Origin: Marinobacter sp. THAF197a
Lineage (GTDB): Bacteria; Pseudomonadota; Gammaproteobacteria; Pseudomonadales; Oleiphilaceae
Assembly: GCF_009363275.1 (NCBI RefSeq)
Contig: NZ_CP045324.1
Span: 1,054,001-1,118,000 of the forward strand
DNA: 64,000 nucleotides
Reading direction: 5' to 3'
A program made the position numbers and the translations under genes. Below, piece by piece: positions 9,292-17,888 of this stretch. Position 1 is the first letter of the stretch; each line of letters begins with the position of its first letter. Below the pieces are notes generated by a model. The model was not told the DNA's origin and did no database searches. It worked only from the letters and a program-made list of their open reading frames with translations.

Positions 9292-11019
9292 TTAGTCCTC
9301 AAGATCTAGTTCAAACAACCGGAGAAACCGGGTAAAGCCAATCCGCCCACCTTTGACATACTCGAAATCCGACAGAATGGCCAAGGCCGGGTTGCGGATG
9401 CCGGCGAGCATTCGCTTGAAGTCGAGGCTGTCGATGCGCACATGGATATCGGCATCCCTTGATTCGCCGTCCCGAAGTTCTGAGGCGCCTCCTCTCACAG
9501 TGAGAGTGAAGCTCTGATCCAGGTCGGGAAATTCAAAGACCACAGACTGATAGATGTCCCATGCGGACTCGCCATCCAGGTTGACGCTCATGCCGCTGAA
9601 AAAGTTGTTGATGGGAATTCCCTTCAACATTGTATCGTTCGGGGTTACTGCCATCAGAGGCAAGGTAATCTCGCCGGCCAGCTCGGCGGCGGACGTGAGG
9701 TAGTAGTGACGAGCTCCCGGATTGGATTCTGCTGACGCCAGGGCATGCAAGGCCGCAATTCGGTGCTCGATGGCTGCCTGGTGTTCCGGTGTCAGGCTCA
9801 GTACATAGTCAGTCAACTCCAGCACCCATTGATGGTCTTCGTTACTGACAGCCTGGTCCACCGCAGCCATCAATGCATCTTCACCACCTGCCAGTTGGGC
9901 GATGCGCTCGGCTTTTTCTCTCGGCGGTGTGGGGTGCAGGTTACTGGGATTGCCATCAAACCAGCCAAGCGTTCCGCTAAAGACCATGCGGGCAGACCAT
10001 TCCGGTTTGCCATAGAACTCCTGCAGGAACGGGGATTGTGCCAGGTGCGGCGGCAAACGGATCTCATGGGCAATTTCGTCGGGAGTTTTGCCGGCATTCA
10101 TCATGCGGATGGTCTGGTCATAGACATAGCGGATCGCATCGCGGTAGTCGGTCAGGTGCTTACGGATTTCAGCTTTGCCGGTTACCGGGCGTGAGTGGCC
10201 GGGTACCAGGTATTCCGGCTCCAGGTCGCGCATCATCTCCAGGCTGTCAGCCCAGGTTTTCGGGTCCCTGTAGCTGGTGCCTCGAATGGTGTAGAGGTTG
10301 GGAAAGGCCCGGTAAAAGTTATCGCCGGGCAGCAGTACTTTCTGTTTCGGTAGCCACACCACCACTTGATCATCGGTCTCGCCGGGGGCGTGTTTGAGTA
10401 TCATCTCCACACCGCCAACGGTGATGCTCAGCTCATCCTGAAAGGTCTGAGTCGGTCGCAGGATCTGCAGGGTACTGTGTTCCTGCAAATCCACAAATGG
10501 GCCGATACCCACATTGGTTCGGTCGGCATCGGACAGTCGGCTGCCGTACATGCGAAAGGAGCGCTGGGTGATAATGGGCTGAAGCACACTCACGGTCTGG
10601 TCAACCGCTTTCTCCAGAGAGCGGTGAGCATAGATTTCGACCGGATCGCCATCGTTGATAAAAGCCGGCGCCCCATGGATATGGTCCGGATGCGAATGGG
10701 TATAGATAATGGCTCGCACCGGTTTGTCAGTGATTGCCCTGAAACGCGCGGCGATTCGTTCCGCCGCTTCCAGCGACTCCATGGTATCCACAATGGTGAC
10801 GGCGTCATCCCCTTCGATCATGATGGAATTGGCAATACCAAAACCAATGGCAACATAAACACCGTCGGTGACTTCAATCACGTCTTCCCGGAATTCCTCG
10901 CCATGGCGGTCAAGAGCTTCCTGTGTCAGGGTTCCGGATGCCGGCGGCCTGTCAGTGCTGGAAGGGCTGCAGGCGGAAATCAGGAGGACGCTCAGTAACA
11001 GGAAGGTGATGCGGGGCAT
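9292..11019 (-). CDS. alkyl/aryl-sulfatase family metallo-beta-lactamase-fold lipoprotein
   Basis: 575-residue exported hydrolase of the BDS1/SdsA1 family, which cleaves alkyl sulfates such as SDS to alcohol and sulfate. A lipoprotein signal ends in LLISAC. The zinc-binding THSHPDH motif lies near residues 107-113, with further metal ligands in the MBL domain. It is followed by the helical alkylsulfatase dimerisation domain and a C-terminal SCP2-like domain (from about 430). The ATG at 11019 is chosen because it opens the signal peptide and has AAGGAT upstream; a start at 11097 would overlap the divergent gene. The substrate is inferred from the family. Confidence 0.85.
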   Translation of the reverse strand: MPRITFLLLSVLLISACSPSSTDRPPASGTLTQEALDRHGEEFREDVIEVTDGVYVAIGFGIANSIMIEGDDAVTIVDTMESLEAAERIAARFRAITDKPVRAIIYTHSHPDHIHGAPAFINDGDPVEIYAHRSLEKAVDQTVSVLQPIITQRSFRMYGSRLSDADRTNVGIGPFVDLQEHSTLQILRPTQTFQDELSITVGGVEMILKHAPGETDDQVVVWLPKQKVLLPGDNFYRAFPNLYTIRGTSYRDPKTWADSLEMMRDLEPEYLVPGHSRPVTGKAEIRKHLTDYRDAIRYVYDQTIRMMNAGKTPDEIAHEIRLPPHLAQSPFLQEFYGKPEWSARMVFSGTLGWFDGNPSNLHPTPPREKAERIAQLAGGEDALMAAVDQAVSNEDHQWVLELTDYVLSLTPEHQAAIEHRIAALHALASAESNPGARHYYLTSAAELAGEITLPLMAVTPNDTMLKGIPINNFFSGMSVNLDGESAWDIYQSVVFEFPDLDQSFTLTVRGGASELRDGESRDADIHVRIDSLDFKRMLAGIRNPALAILSDFEYVKGGRIGFTRFLRLFELDLED

Positions 11020-11081
11020 GGTGAGATCCTTAGTGTTGTTGTTTCTGGTAGCGAGCATGAGTGTTGCACTGATCGTCACTG

Positions 11082-12056
11082 ATGAACGAGGAGGCATTAC
11101 TGTTGGCCCGTGAAGTGATGGAAGAGTATCAGGTCTTTATCTATCTGGTGGCTATCTGCCTGGGCCTTTTGGTGGGAGTGTGGATGCCCGACCTTGGTGG
11201 GCGTCTGGAATGGCTTCTTTGGCCGCTACTGGGCTCTTTGCTCTACGCGACGTTTACCCAGGTGCCGCTGGTGCGCCTGCGGGATGCGTTTACAACGCCT
11301 CGATATATGTTCGCGGCGGTGATTGGCAACTTTCTTTTGCTACCATGCATCGCTTGGGGATTAATGGCCCTTGGCCCGGCTATTCCAGCTGTCCAGTTGG
11401 GCCTGTTGCTAGTCTTGTTGGTGCCCTGTACCGACTGGTTTATCACCTTTACCCATTTGGGGGGCGGTGACACCAGAAGTGCCATTGCGTTCACACCAAT
11501 TAGCCTTTTGCTCCAGCTGCTGCTGTTGCCATTTTACGTGTGGTTGTTCCTGGGCACAGAGATTACCGCCAGTGTGGTCCAGCAGGAGTTGATACTGGCA
11601 TTCGTCGGGTTGATGGTCGCGCCCCTGATTGCCGCTTATCTGACGGAAACCTGGGTGGGGCGGAGCAAAAGCCGGCAATCGGTTGTGATAGCTCTTGGTT
11701 GGCTGCCTGTACCGTTGTTGGCCTTGGTGGTCTTCTGTATTGCAACCGCGCAAGTGAATCTGGTCTTGGAGTGGGTTGGACTTCTTCCCTGGCTATTCCT
11801 GCTCTTTGCCGCATTCTTGCTGGCTGCCGGGATGCTGTCGGTGGTCGTCGCCAAGGTTGCGCGGTTACCGGCCAAGCAGGGCAGGGTGTTGGCGTTCAGT
11901 TTTGGTAGCCGGAATTCGTTTGTTGTCCTCCCACTGGCACTGTCATTACCTGCCTCGTATGAGCTGGCCGTGGTTGTGGTGGTGTTTCAATCCCTGGTGG
12001 AGCTTTTCGGGATGGCTTTTTTCCTGTGGTGGGTTCCGAGGAAGCTGCATCGTTAA
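11082..12056 (+). CDS. bile acid:sodium symporter / ACR3-like arsenic resistance transporter
   Basis: Integral membrane protein of about 10 TM helices, 324 residues, from the BASS/ACR3 superfamily. The conserved LLVLLVPCTDWFITFTHL stretch near residue 110 places it with proteins annotated as arsenic resistance transporters. No arsR or arsC lies nearby, so arsenite export is not supported by context. The start is uncertain: the ATG at 11082 has no clear ribosome site, whereas TTG at 11103 sits 8 bases after a strong AGGAGG (11089-11094) and would give 317 residues. It is divergent from the alkylsulfatase gene. Confidence 0.78.
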   Translation: MNEEALLLAREVMEEYQVFIYLVAICLGLLVGVWMPDLGGRLEWLLWPLLGSLLYATFTQVPLVRLRDAFTTPRYMFAAVIGNFLLLPCIAWGLMALGPAIPAVQLGLLLVLLVPCTDWFITFTHLGGGDTRSAIAFTPISLLLQLLLLPFYVWLFLGTEITASVVQQELILAFVGLMVAPLIAAYLTETWVGRSKSRQSVVIALGWLPVPLLALVVFCIATAQVNLVLEWVGLLPWLFLLFAAFLLAAGMLSVVVAKVARLPAKQGRVLAFSFGSRNSFVVLPLALSLPASYELAVVVVVFQSLVELFGMAFFLWWVPRKLHR

Positions 12057-12071
12057 CCTCCCTGGCCCGAA

Positions 12072-12350
12072 TTACGCGGGTTTGTCTGAATGCCCGAGGG
12101 AGTGTTCCGGCGCGATCTGATCCCGCACCAGCTGTTTCAATTGCTTGATGTCCGGGAAGCCTCCCTGTTCCTTGCGGGACCAGATACGGGTGTCGTTTAC
12201 CCAGACTTCGAAGATGCCGCCGGTGCCGGGTTTCAGGGTAAGTTCGTCGACCATGCCGTCAAAGGTGGTGAGCAGTTCCTGGGCCATCCAGGTGGATCTC
12301 AGCATCCAGTTACAGCCGGTACAGTAATGTAAGGTGATTCGCGTTGCCAT
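12072..12350 (-). CDS. SelT/SelW/SelH (Rdx) family redox protein
   Basis: 92-residue thioredoxin-fold protein with the CxxC motif as CTGC near residues 10-13, right after the first beta strand (ITLHYCTGCNW). The rest (LKPGTGGIFEVWVND and a GGFPDIKQLKQLVRD helix) is typical of Rdx proteins. The position of selenocysteine in animal homologues is cysteine here. Its redox partner is unknown. It is convergent with the transporter gene and divergent from the sigma factor gene. Confidence 0.85.
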   Translation of the reverse strand: MATRITLHYCTGCNWMLRSTWMAQELLTTFDGMVDELTLKPGTGGIFEVWVNDTRIWSRKEQGGFPDIKQLKQLVRDQIAPEHSLGHSDKPA

Positions 12351-12448
12351 TTGGTAATGCTTCCTGCGTGGAAAAATCTGTGAGTCATGCTATCAAATGA
12401 TGTGTGGTGTTTCCTTCGCTCAAGGCAATGGACGGCAATGTGCAAGCA

Positions 12449-13681
12449 ATGTCATCAGACTATCCCGCAATTGGCCAACTTTACCATCAGCATTCCCGAC
12501 AGGTGCTGGCTACCCTTATTCGTTTGTTAGGCGACTTTCAACTGGCCGAGGAAGCCATGCAGGAGGCGTTTGCCGCTGCTGTGCGCCAGTGGCCTGATGA
12601 AGGGCGGCCGGATAATCCGGTTGCCTGGCTGATCCGGGCCGGCCATCACAAGGGCATTGATCATATCCGCCGGGGTCAGACCGCCAGGCGCTATGCGCAT
12701 CTGATGGCGGTAGACGAAGAAAACTCTGAAGCTGCCGCTCCAGAGGGTATCGAAGACGACCAGCTTCGGTTGCTGTTTATCTGTTGCCACCCGGCGTTAT
12801 CGCTGGATGCACGAGTTGCGTTAACCCTCCGCGAAATGTGCGGCCTGACCACAGAGCAGGTGGCCAGCGCCCTTCTGCAAAAACCAGCCACCCTGGCCCA
12901 GCGGATAGTACGAGCCAAGAAGAAGATCCGTGAGGCGGGGATTCCCTACGAGGTGCCGGAACCGAGGGAGCTTGATGAGCGCTTGCCCGGGGTGCTTCGA
13001 GTCATTTACCTGGTGTTTAACGAGGGCTATTCCCGGAGCGACGGCGATTCATTGGTGGATGTGAGCCTTTCAGGTGAGGCCATTCGGCTGGCTGAGGTGC
13101 TGGCGAGGTTGCTTCCCGAGGGTGAAGTGTTCGGCCTGTTGTCACTGATGCTACTGCACGATTCTCGCCGAAGCGCCCGTGAGGACGAGCAGGGCGATCT
13201 GATTACGCTCGAGGATCAGGACCGTTCAAAGTGGGACCAGAGCCAGATCGAGCTCGGGCTGAAGTGGCTGGAGCGGGCACTGTCAAGAACGCCGGCCTCA
13301 CCGTATACCCTGCAGGCATCCATAGCGGCGGTGCACGCCCAGGCTCGCCGGGCGGAAGACACGGATTGGCGGCGAATTGCCCGGTTATACGATGCCCTGT
13401 ATCGCCAACACCCATCGCCGGTAATAGCACTTAACCACGCAGTGGCCGTTGCCATGCGGGATGAGCCGGAAGCCGGACTGGCGCTCCTGGACGGCTTGCT
13501 GGGCAACAAGGAAATCCTGACCTACCACCTGTTCCATGCGGCCCGTGCCGACCTGTTGCGCAGAGCCGGTGATTTCGAATCGGCGATCGCTGCCTACCAG
13601 CGTGCCTTGGAACTTGCCACTCAGGGGCCGGAGCGCCGTTTTCTGGAGCGACGGCTTCAATCCCTTTCTGGCGGTGTTTGA
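12449..13681 (+). CDS. ECF42-type RNA polymerase sigma factor with C-terminal DUF6596/TPR-like extension
   Basis: 410-residue extracytoplasmic-function sigma factor. Region 2 is at about residues 10-80 (LATLIRLLGDFQLAEEAMQEAF, IDHIRR). Region 4 is at about 115-165 (REMCGLTTEQVASALL). A long C-terminal extension of about 230 residues carries TPR-like helices, as in the ECF42 group, whose members lack a classical anti-sigma factor. The next gene encodes a DGPF protein, the hallmark partner of ECF42. The start is uncertain: GTG 12404, ATG 12428 and ATG 12449 are in frame; 12449 best matches the family's N-terminus. Confidence 0.85.
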   Translation: MSSDYPAIGQLYHQHSRQVLATLIRLLGDFQLAEEAMQEAFAAAVRQWPDEGRPDNPVAWLIRAGHHKGIDHIRRGQTARRYAHLMAVDEENSEAAAPEGIEDDQLRLLFICCHPALSLDARVALTLREMCGLTTEQVASALLQKPATLAQRIVRAKKKIREAGIPYEVPEPRELDERLPGVLRVIYLVFNEGYSRSDGDSLVDVSLSGEAIRLAEVLARLLPEGEVFGLLSLMLLHDSRRSAREDEQGDLITLEDQDRSKWDQSQIELGLKWLERALSRTPASPYTLQASIAAVHAQARRAEDTDWRRIARLYDALYRQHPSPVIALNHAVAVAMRDEPEAGLALLDGLLGNKEILTYHLFHAARADLLRRAGDFESAIAAYQRALELATQGPERRFLERRLQSLSGGV

Positions 13682-13697
13682 AAAAATATTCCCGTCC

Positions 13698-13724
13698 TGT
13701 CGATTTCCGGGGTGTTGGCTCGAC
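13698..13724 (+). promoter_or_regulatory. candidate ECF42-dependent promoter for the DGPF gene
   Basis: TGTCGA (13698-13703) and CGAC (13721-13724) are separated by exactly 17 bases. As I recall the published ECF42 consensus, it has TGTCGA at -35 and CGA-type at -10. The element sits 100-126 bases before the DGPF gene start, in the 142-base gap after the sigma factor gene. Confidence 0.6.
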
Positions 13725-13823
13725 TAAACAGTAGAACAACCCCCGCAGGAAACATTTATCGCGCAAAGCGGGCGAACCCAGTTCAAACCAGATCCTGCCC
13801 CACTGGCAGAAGGAGGGTAATCC

Positions 13824-14183
13824 ATGAAATACGTTGCTCTGGTGTATTACCAGGAGAGCATAATCAACGCCATGACCGATCAGCAGTGGCATGACCTGAA
13901 CCAGGAGTGTGTGGCCGGAGTAGAGCGGCTGACCGAACAGGGAAACTACGTCACCGGCCAGCCTCTGCAGCCAACCGACACGGCCACCACCGTGCAGGTT
14001 CGTAATGGTGAGGTGTTGATATCAGACGGCCCGTTTGCCGAAACCAAAGAGCAGTTGGCCGGGTTTTACCTGCTGGAGGCCAGAGACCTGAACGAAGCCC
14101 TGCACCTGGCCAGCCGGATTCCACCGGCACGCTTCGGCAGCATTGAAGTGCGGCCGGTGCGAGAGCTGCCACCGAAGGACTGA
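13824..14183 (+). CDS. YCII-related DGPF-domain protein
   Basis: 119-residue ferredoxin-like-fold protein of the YCII/DGPF family. The name-giving DGPF motif is present in VLISDGPFAETKEQ near residue 70. Proteins of this family are the usual targets of ECF42 sigma factors, and the sigma gene lies directly upstream. A GGAGGG ribosome site precedes the ATG. The biochemical activity is unknown. A candidate TGTCGA promoter lies about 100 bases upstream. Confidence 0.88.
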   Translation: MKYVALVYYQESIINAMTDQQWHDLNQECVAGVERLTEQGNYVTGQPLQPTDTATTVQVRNGEVLISDGPFAETKEQLAGFYLLEARDLNEALHLASRIPPARFGSIEVRPVRELPPKD

Positions 14184-14198
14184 ATCAGGAGAAAAGTC

Positions 14199-14552
14199 AT
14201 GAGTTATATCGATGGATTTGTGGCCGCCGTGCCAACCGCAAACAAACAGAAGTACATCCAGCACGCCAGCGATGCCGCCGTGGTGTTCAAGGAATACGGC
14301 GCTACCAAAATGGTGGAGTGTTGGGGTGACGACGTGCCAGACGGCAAGGTCACGTCGTTTCCTATGGCCGTGAAGTGTCAGCCCGAGGAAACGGTGGTGT
14401 TCTCATGGATTGAATGGCCGTCCCGCGCAGTGAGGGACAAGGCCATGCCCAAAATCATGGACGATCCGCGCCTACAGCCGGATGTGAATCCTATGCCGTT
14501 TGATGGCAAACGGCTGATCTACGGCGGCTTCGAAACGGTGGTGCTGGAGTAG
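14199..14552 (+). CDS. DUF1428 (YbaA-like) family protein
   Basis: 117-residue protein of the DUF1428 family (E. coli YbaA type), with a dimeric alpha-beta ferredoxin-like fold. Family features are the start MSYIDGFVAAVPTANK, the ECWGDDVPDGK segment and the FSWIEWPSRAVRDKA helix. It follows the DGPF gene by 15 bases with an AGGAG site, so it is probably cotranscribed under the ECF42 promoter. It is commonly associated with such sigma factor/DGPF clusters; function unknown. Confidence 0.85.
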   Translation: MSYIDGFVAAVPTANKQKYIQHASDAAVVFKEYGATKMVECWGDDVPDGKVTSFPMAVKCQPEETVVFSWIEWPSRAVRDKAMPKIMDDPRLQPDVNPMPFDGKRLIYGGFETVVLE

Positions 14553-14577
14553 CGGCGCCTGCTGGCACCGCCTGTGG

Positions 14578-16764
14578 TCAGAGCCCCGCTTTGCGGGCCC
14601 TGGCCGCGTGCAGCTTCTTGTAGCTTTCGATCATCTTCAGGTGCCGGTCCAGACCGCGCAGGTCCATGCCGGTTTCTTCCAGGCCATAGAAGCGGACCGT
14701 GCCGTTAATCGAGCCCACTACGGCATCCATTACCTCGTCACCAAACATACGGCGGAAGTTGTAGAGGTAGTCGTCCAGCGCCAGTTCTTCATTCAGCGTC
14801 GCTTCCAGGGCTGCGTTCATGGCCTGGTAGAACAGGCCCCGTTCTACGGTGTTGTCGTTAAACTGCAGGAACATGTCCACCAGCTCCTGGGCCTCTTCCA
14901 GCTCGCCCAGCGCCAGGTAGATGAGCAGTTTCAGCTCCAGAATGGTGAGTTGGCCCCACACGGTGTTTTCATCGAATTCGATGCCGGTGAGGGTGACGAT
15001 GGTCATGTACACGTCCAGCTCGGCCTCTTCCAGGCGTTGCACCAGATCGGCCAGTTCGTCTTCATCCAAACGGTGCAGGTTGAGGATGTCCTCCCGGAAT
15101 GCCAGCGCCATGTTGGTGTTGTCCCACACCAGGTCTTCGACCGGATACACCTCGGAATAGCCTGGCACCAGGATGCGGCACACCGGAGCACCCAGGTCTT
15201 CGAACACCGCCATGTAGCATTCCTTACCCATATCGGCGAGGATGCCGAACAGGGTGGCGGCTTCTTCTTCGTTGGAGCCGGAGAAATCCCATTCGACAAA
15301 ATCGTAGTCGGATCTGGCACTGAAGAAGCGCCAGGACACCACGCCGCTGGAATCGATAAAGTGCTCAACGTAGTTGTTGGGCTCGGTCACCGCCATGGAG
15401 TTGAACGTTGGCGCCGGCAGGTCGTTCAGGCCTTCAAAGCTGCGGCCCTGCAGTAGTTCGGTCAGGCTGCGTTCCAGCGCCACGTGGAAGCTCGGGTGCG
15501 CACCGAAGGAAGCAAACACACCGCCGGTTTTCGGGTTCATCAGGGTCACACACATCACCGGGAACTGACCACCCAGGGAGGCGTCTTTTACCAGCACCGG
15601 GAAGCCCTGTTCTTCCAGGGCCTTGATGCCTTCAACAATCTCCGGGTACTTGGCCAGCACGCTCTCCGGCACGTCCGGCAGGGCGATTTCGTTTTCGATG
15701 ATCTCTTTCTTCACCGCCCGCTCGAAGATTTCCGACAGGCACTGTACCTGGGCTTCCTGCAGGGTGTTGCCGGCGCTCATGCCGTTGCTCAGGTACAGGT
15801 TTTCGATCAGGTTGGAGGGAAAATATACCGTTTCTCCGTCTGACTGGCGCACATAGGGAATGCTGCAGATACCGCGCTCCGGCGTGCCCGAGTTGGTGTC
15901 GAACAGGTGGGTGCCCAGCAGTTCGCCGTCCGGGTTGAAAATCTCCAGGCAGTAGTCGTCGAGAATGCCCTCGGGCAACTCGCCTTCCGGGCCGGGCTGG
16001 AACCATTTCTCGTTCGGGTAATGCACGAACTCGCTGTTGGCGATGTCCTGGCCGAAATACTGATCGTTGTAGAAGAAGTTGCAGTTCAGCCGTTCAATGA
16101 ACTCGCCCAGGGCCGAGCACAGGGCGGCCTCCTTGGTGGCGCCCTTGCCGTTGGTGAAGCACATGTGGGCGGCGGTATCACGCACGTGCAGGGACCACAC
16201 GTGGGGCACAATGTTGCGCCAGGAGGCAATTTCGATTTTCATACCCAAGTCTGCCAATATGCCGCTCATGTTGGCAATAGTGGTTTCCAGGGGCAGGTCT
16301 TTGCCTTCGATGTAGGTGCTGGAGTCGGTGCCCGGTGCAGCGGTGAGCAGGGCCTGAGCGTCTTCGTCCAGGTTTTCGACCACTTCAATCTGGAAGTCCG
16401 GGCCGGTTTGCACCACCTTTTTGACCGTGCAGCGGTCGATGGAGCGGATGATGCCCTGGCGGTCCTTGTCGGAGATGTCTTCCGGCAGCTCTACCTGGAT
16501 CTTGAAAATCTGCTTGTAGCGGTTTTCCGGGTCTACAATGTTGTTTTGCGACAGGCGGATGTTATCTGTGGGAATATCCCGGGCGTTGCAGTAAACCTTT
16601 ACAAAGTAGGCTGCGCACATGGCGGACGAGGCCAGGAAATAATCGAAGGGGCCGGGTGCCGAGCCATCGCCCTTGTAGCGGACAGGCTGGTCTGAGACGA
16701 CGGTGAAATCGTCGAATTTGGCCTCAAGCCTCAGGTTGTCGAGATAATTGACTTTGATTTCCAT
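14578..16764 (-). CDS. ycaO: OsmC-domain/YcaO-domain fusion protein
   Basis: 728 residues. Residues 1-130 form an OsmC-like peroxiredoxin domain (GPFDYFLASSAMCAAYFVKVYC), with cysteines at positions expected for an OsmC thiol pair. From about residue 170 a full YcaO domain follows (GKGATKEAALCSALGEFIERL ATP-grasp segment, LSEIFERAVKKEI) with a C-terminal tail rich in acidic helices. E. coli YcaO lacks the OsmC part; the fusion occurs in other gammaproteobacteria. YcaO domains activate amide backbones with ATP, and E. coli YcaO has been linked to RimO-dependent methylthiolation of ribosomal protein S12. No peptide precursor or cyclodehydratase partner lies nearby. Confidence 0.85.
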   Translation of the reverse strand: MEIKVNYLDNLRLEAKFDDFTVVSDQPVRYKGDGSAPGPFDYFLASSAMCAAYFVKVYCNARDIPTDNIRLSQNNIVDPENRYKQIFKIQVELPEDISDKDRQGIIRSIDRCTVKKVVQTGPDFQIEVVENLDEDAQALLTAAPGTDSSTYIEGKDLPLETTIANMSGILADLGMKIEIASWRNIVPHVWSLHVRDTAAHMCFTNGKGATKEAALCSALGEFIERLNCNFFYNDQYFGQDIANSEFVHYPNEKWFQPGPEGELPEGILDDYCLEIFNPDGELLGTHLFDTNSGTPERGICSIPYVRQSDGETVYFPSNLIENLYLSNGMSAGNTLQEAQVQCLSEIFERAVKKEIIENEIALPDVPESVLAKYPEIVEGIKALEEQGFPVLVKDASLGGQFPVMCVTLMNPKTGGVFASFGAHPSFHVALERSLTELLQGRSFEGLNDLPAPTFNSMAVTEPNNYVEHFIDSSGVVSWRFFSARSDYDFVEWDFSGSNEEEAATLFGILADMGKECYMAVFEDLGAPVCRILVPGYSEVYPVEDLVWDNTNMALAFREDILNLHRLDEDELADLVQRLEEAELDVYMTIVTLTGIEFDENTVWGQLTILELKLLIYLALGELEEAQELVDMFLQFNDNTVERGLFYQAMNAALEATLNEELALDDYLYNFRRMFGDEVMDAVVGSINGTVRFYGLEETGMDLRGLDRHLKMIESYKKLHAARARKAGL

Positions 16765-16788
16765 GGGCAGCTTACCGGATTCAGAAAT

Positions 16789-17016
16789 ATGAGCAGTTTA
16801 CGCGGAATAGACGAGGTAATCCCCGATGCGCGGGATGGTCTCACAAAAACCGAAAGGACGATACTTTACGTCCTCAGTGAAACCCAGAAGGAGCTGGGTG
16901 GCCGCAATGTGCCTACGGTGATGCTCTACGGCCGGGTGCTGGAATACGTGAACATCAGCGAGCAGGAGCTGCACCTGTTTCTGGACCGGCTTGGGGTCAA
17001 GGGTGATGGCCGTTAA
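16789..17016 (+). CDS. small conserved hypothetical protein, helical
   Basis: 75-residue acidic protein, divergent from the OsmC-YcaO gene with a 24-base gap. The sequence is helix-rich (LTKTERTILYVLSETQKELGG then ISEQELHLFLDRLGVKG) and resembles a small winged-helix or dimerisation unit, but no family could be assigned. No strong ribosome site is visible. It is kept because its composition is protein-like, it fills the gap exactly, and its stop codon interlocks with that of the convergent peptidase gene (TTAA, 17013-17016). Confidence 0.6.
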   Translation: MSSLRGIDEVIPDARDGLTKTERTILYVLSETQKELGGRNVPTVMLYGRVLEYVNISEQELHLFLDRLGVKGDGR

Positions 17017-17852
17017 GGGCGGTGGCTACTGAAGTCACGCGGGTCCAGCCGGTAATAGCCGCACAACGCTTTGTAAACATCCGGCTGAGCTTCGAGCAGG
17101 TGTTCGGGCTGTTGAAAGAAGGTTTCGGTCAGTACCGCAAAGAATTCCGCCGGTTCGGTGGCGCCGTACGGGTCCAGCCAGGGCTTGTGGTGGTGTGCCA
17201 GGCGGTGTTGCAGGTGGTCCCAGGCCTTGGTCATGGTTTCCTGCCAGTTCCGGGCCTGCTCGCCATACAGTGGTGGTGCGCCATCGGCGGTGCCGTCCAG
17301 GTAGTCCAGCTGGTGGGCGAATTCGTGAAGAATCACGTTGTGAGGGCTGTCCGGCTCTTCGATGGCGCTCTCGCACTCGCTCCAGGCCAGTACCACCTGG
17401 CCACGGGAGGAGGCTTCGCCGGCGCGGACCTGGTCACTGTGGCTTACCACCAGGCCGTCACTCTCAGTACCCTGGGCCCGGTAGACGTCCGGATACACCA
17501 GAATACTCTGCACTTCATCGTAGTCTGAAAACGGCCGTTCCAGAATCAGCAGGCAGGCATGGCCAGCAATGGTTACGCGTACTCTGTCGTCTACCTCAAA
17601 GCCATCGCAGCCGTAATAGTCCTTCTCTGAGACAAACAGCTGCACCAGGCGCTCAAGCCGCTTCCTTTGCTGCGGTGCCAACCGTTTGTAGGCGGGCACC
17701 TGCTTTTTAAGATAGCTGCGCCAAGGTTTGGGGAAGGGCTGCTGCAGTTCCCGCTTTCGCCGCCAGGTGCGATAGAAAAACAGGTAAAACAACGACCCGG
17801 CAAGCAGAGTGGTGGCAAAGACAGCAAAAATGACAGGCGCAGACATCAACAA
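17013..17852 (-). CDS. mtfA: MtfA-like zinc-dependent peptidase
   Basis: 279 residues with an N-terminal membrane anchor (about 5-27), then an MtfA domain. The HExxH zinc motif is HEFAH in NVILHEFAHQLDYLDG near residue 178. A conserved EPAEFFAVLTETFF segment supplies further active-site residues. E. coli MtfA is soluble and binds the Mlc repressor; the longer family with an N-terminal TM helix is common in marine gammaproteobacteria, so Mlc binding should not be assumed. It is cotranscribed with or just after the UspA gene (36-base gap). Confidence 0.85.
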   Translation of the reverse strand: MLMSAPVIFAVFATTLLAGSLFYLFFYRTWRRKRELQQPFPKPWRSYLKKQVPAYKRLAPQQRKRLERLVQLFVSEKDYYGCDGFEVDDRVRVTIAGHACLLILERPFSDYDEVQSILVYPDVYRAQGTESDGLVVSHSDQVRAGEASSRGQVVLAWSECESAIEEPDSPHNVILHEFAHQLDYLDGTADGAPPLYGEQARNWQETMTKAWDHLQHRLAHHHKPWLDPYGATEPAEFFAVLTETFFQQPEHLLEAQPDVYKALCGYYRLDPRDFSSHRP

Positions 17853-17888
17853 CTTCCCCAGGCGTGTCTGGCCAGTCTACCTCAACGA

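Noticed and set aside
14608..15456. Plus-strand frame opposite the OsmC-YcaO gene
   Set aside because: Reads as low-complexity H/Q/V-rich antisense of a well-supported protein.
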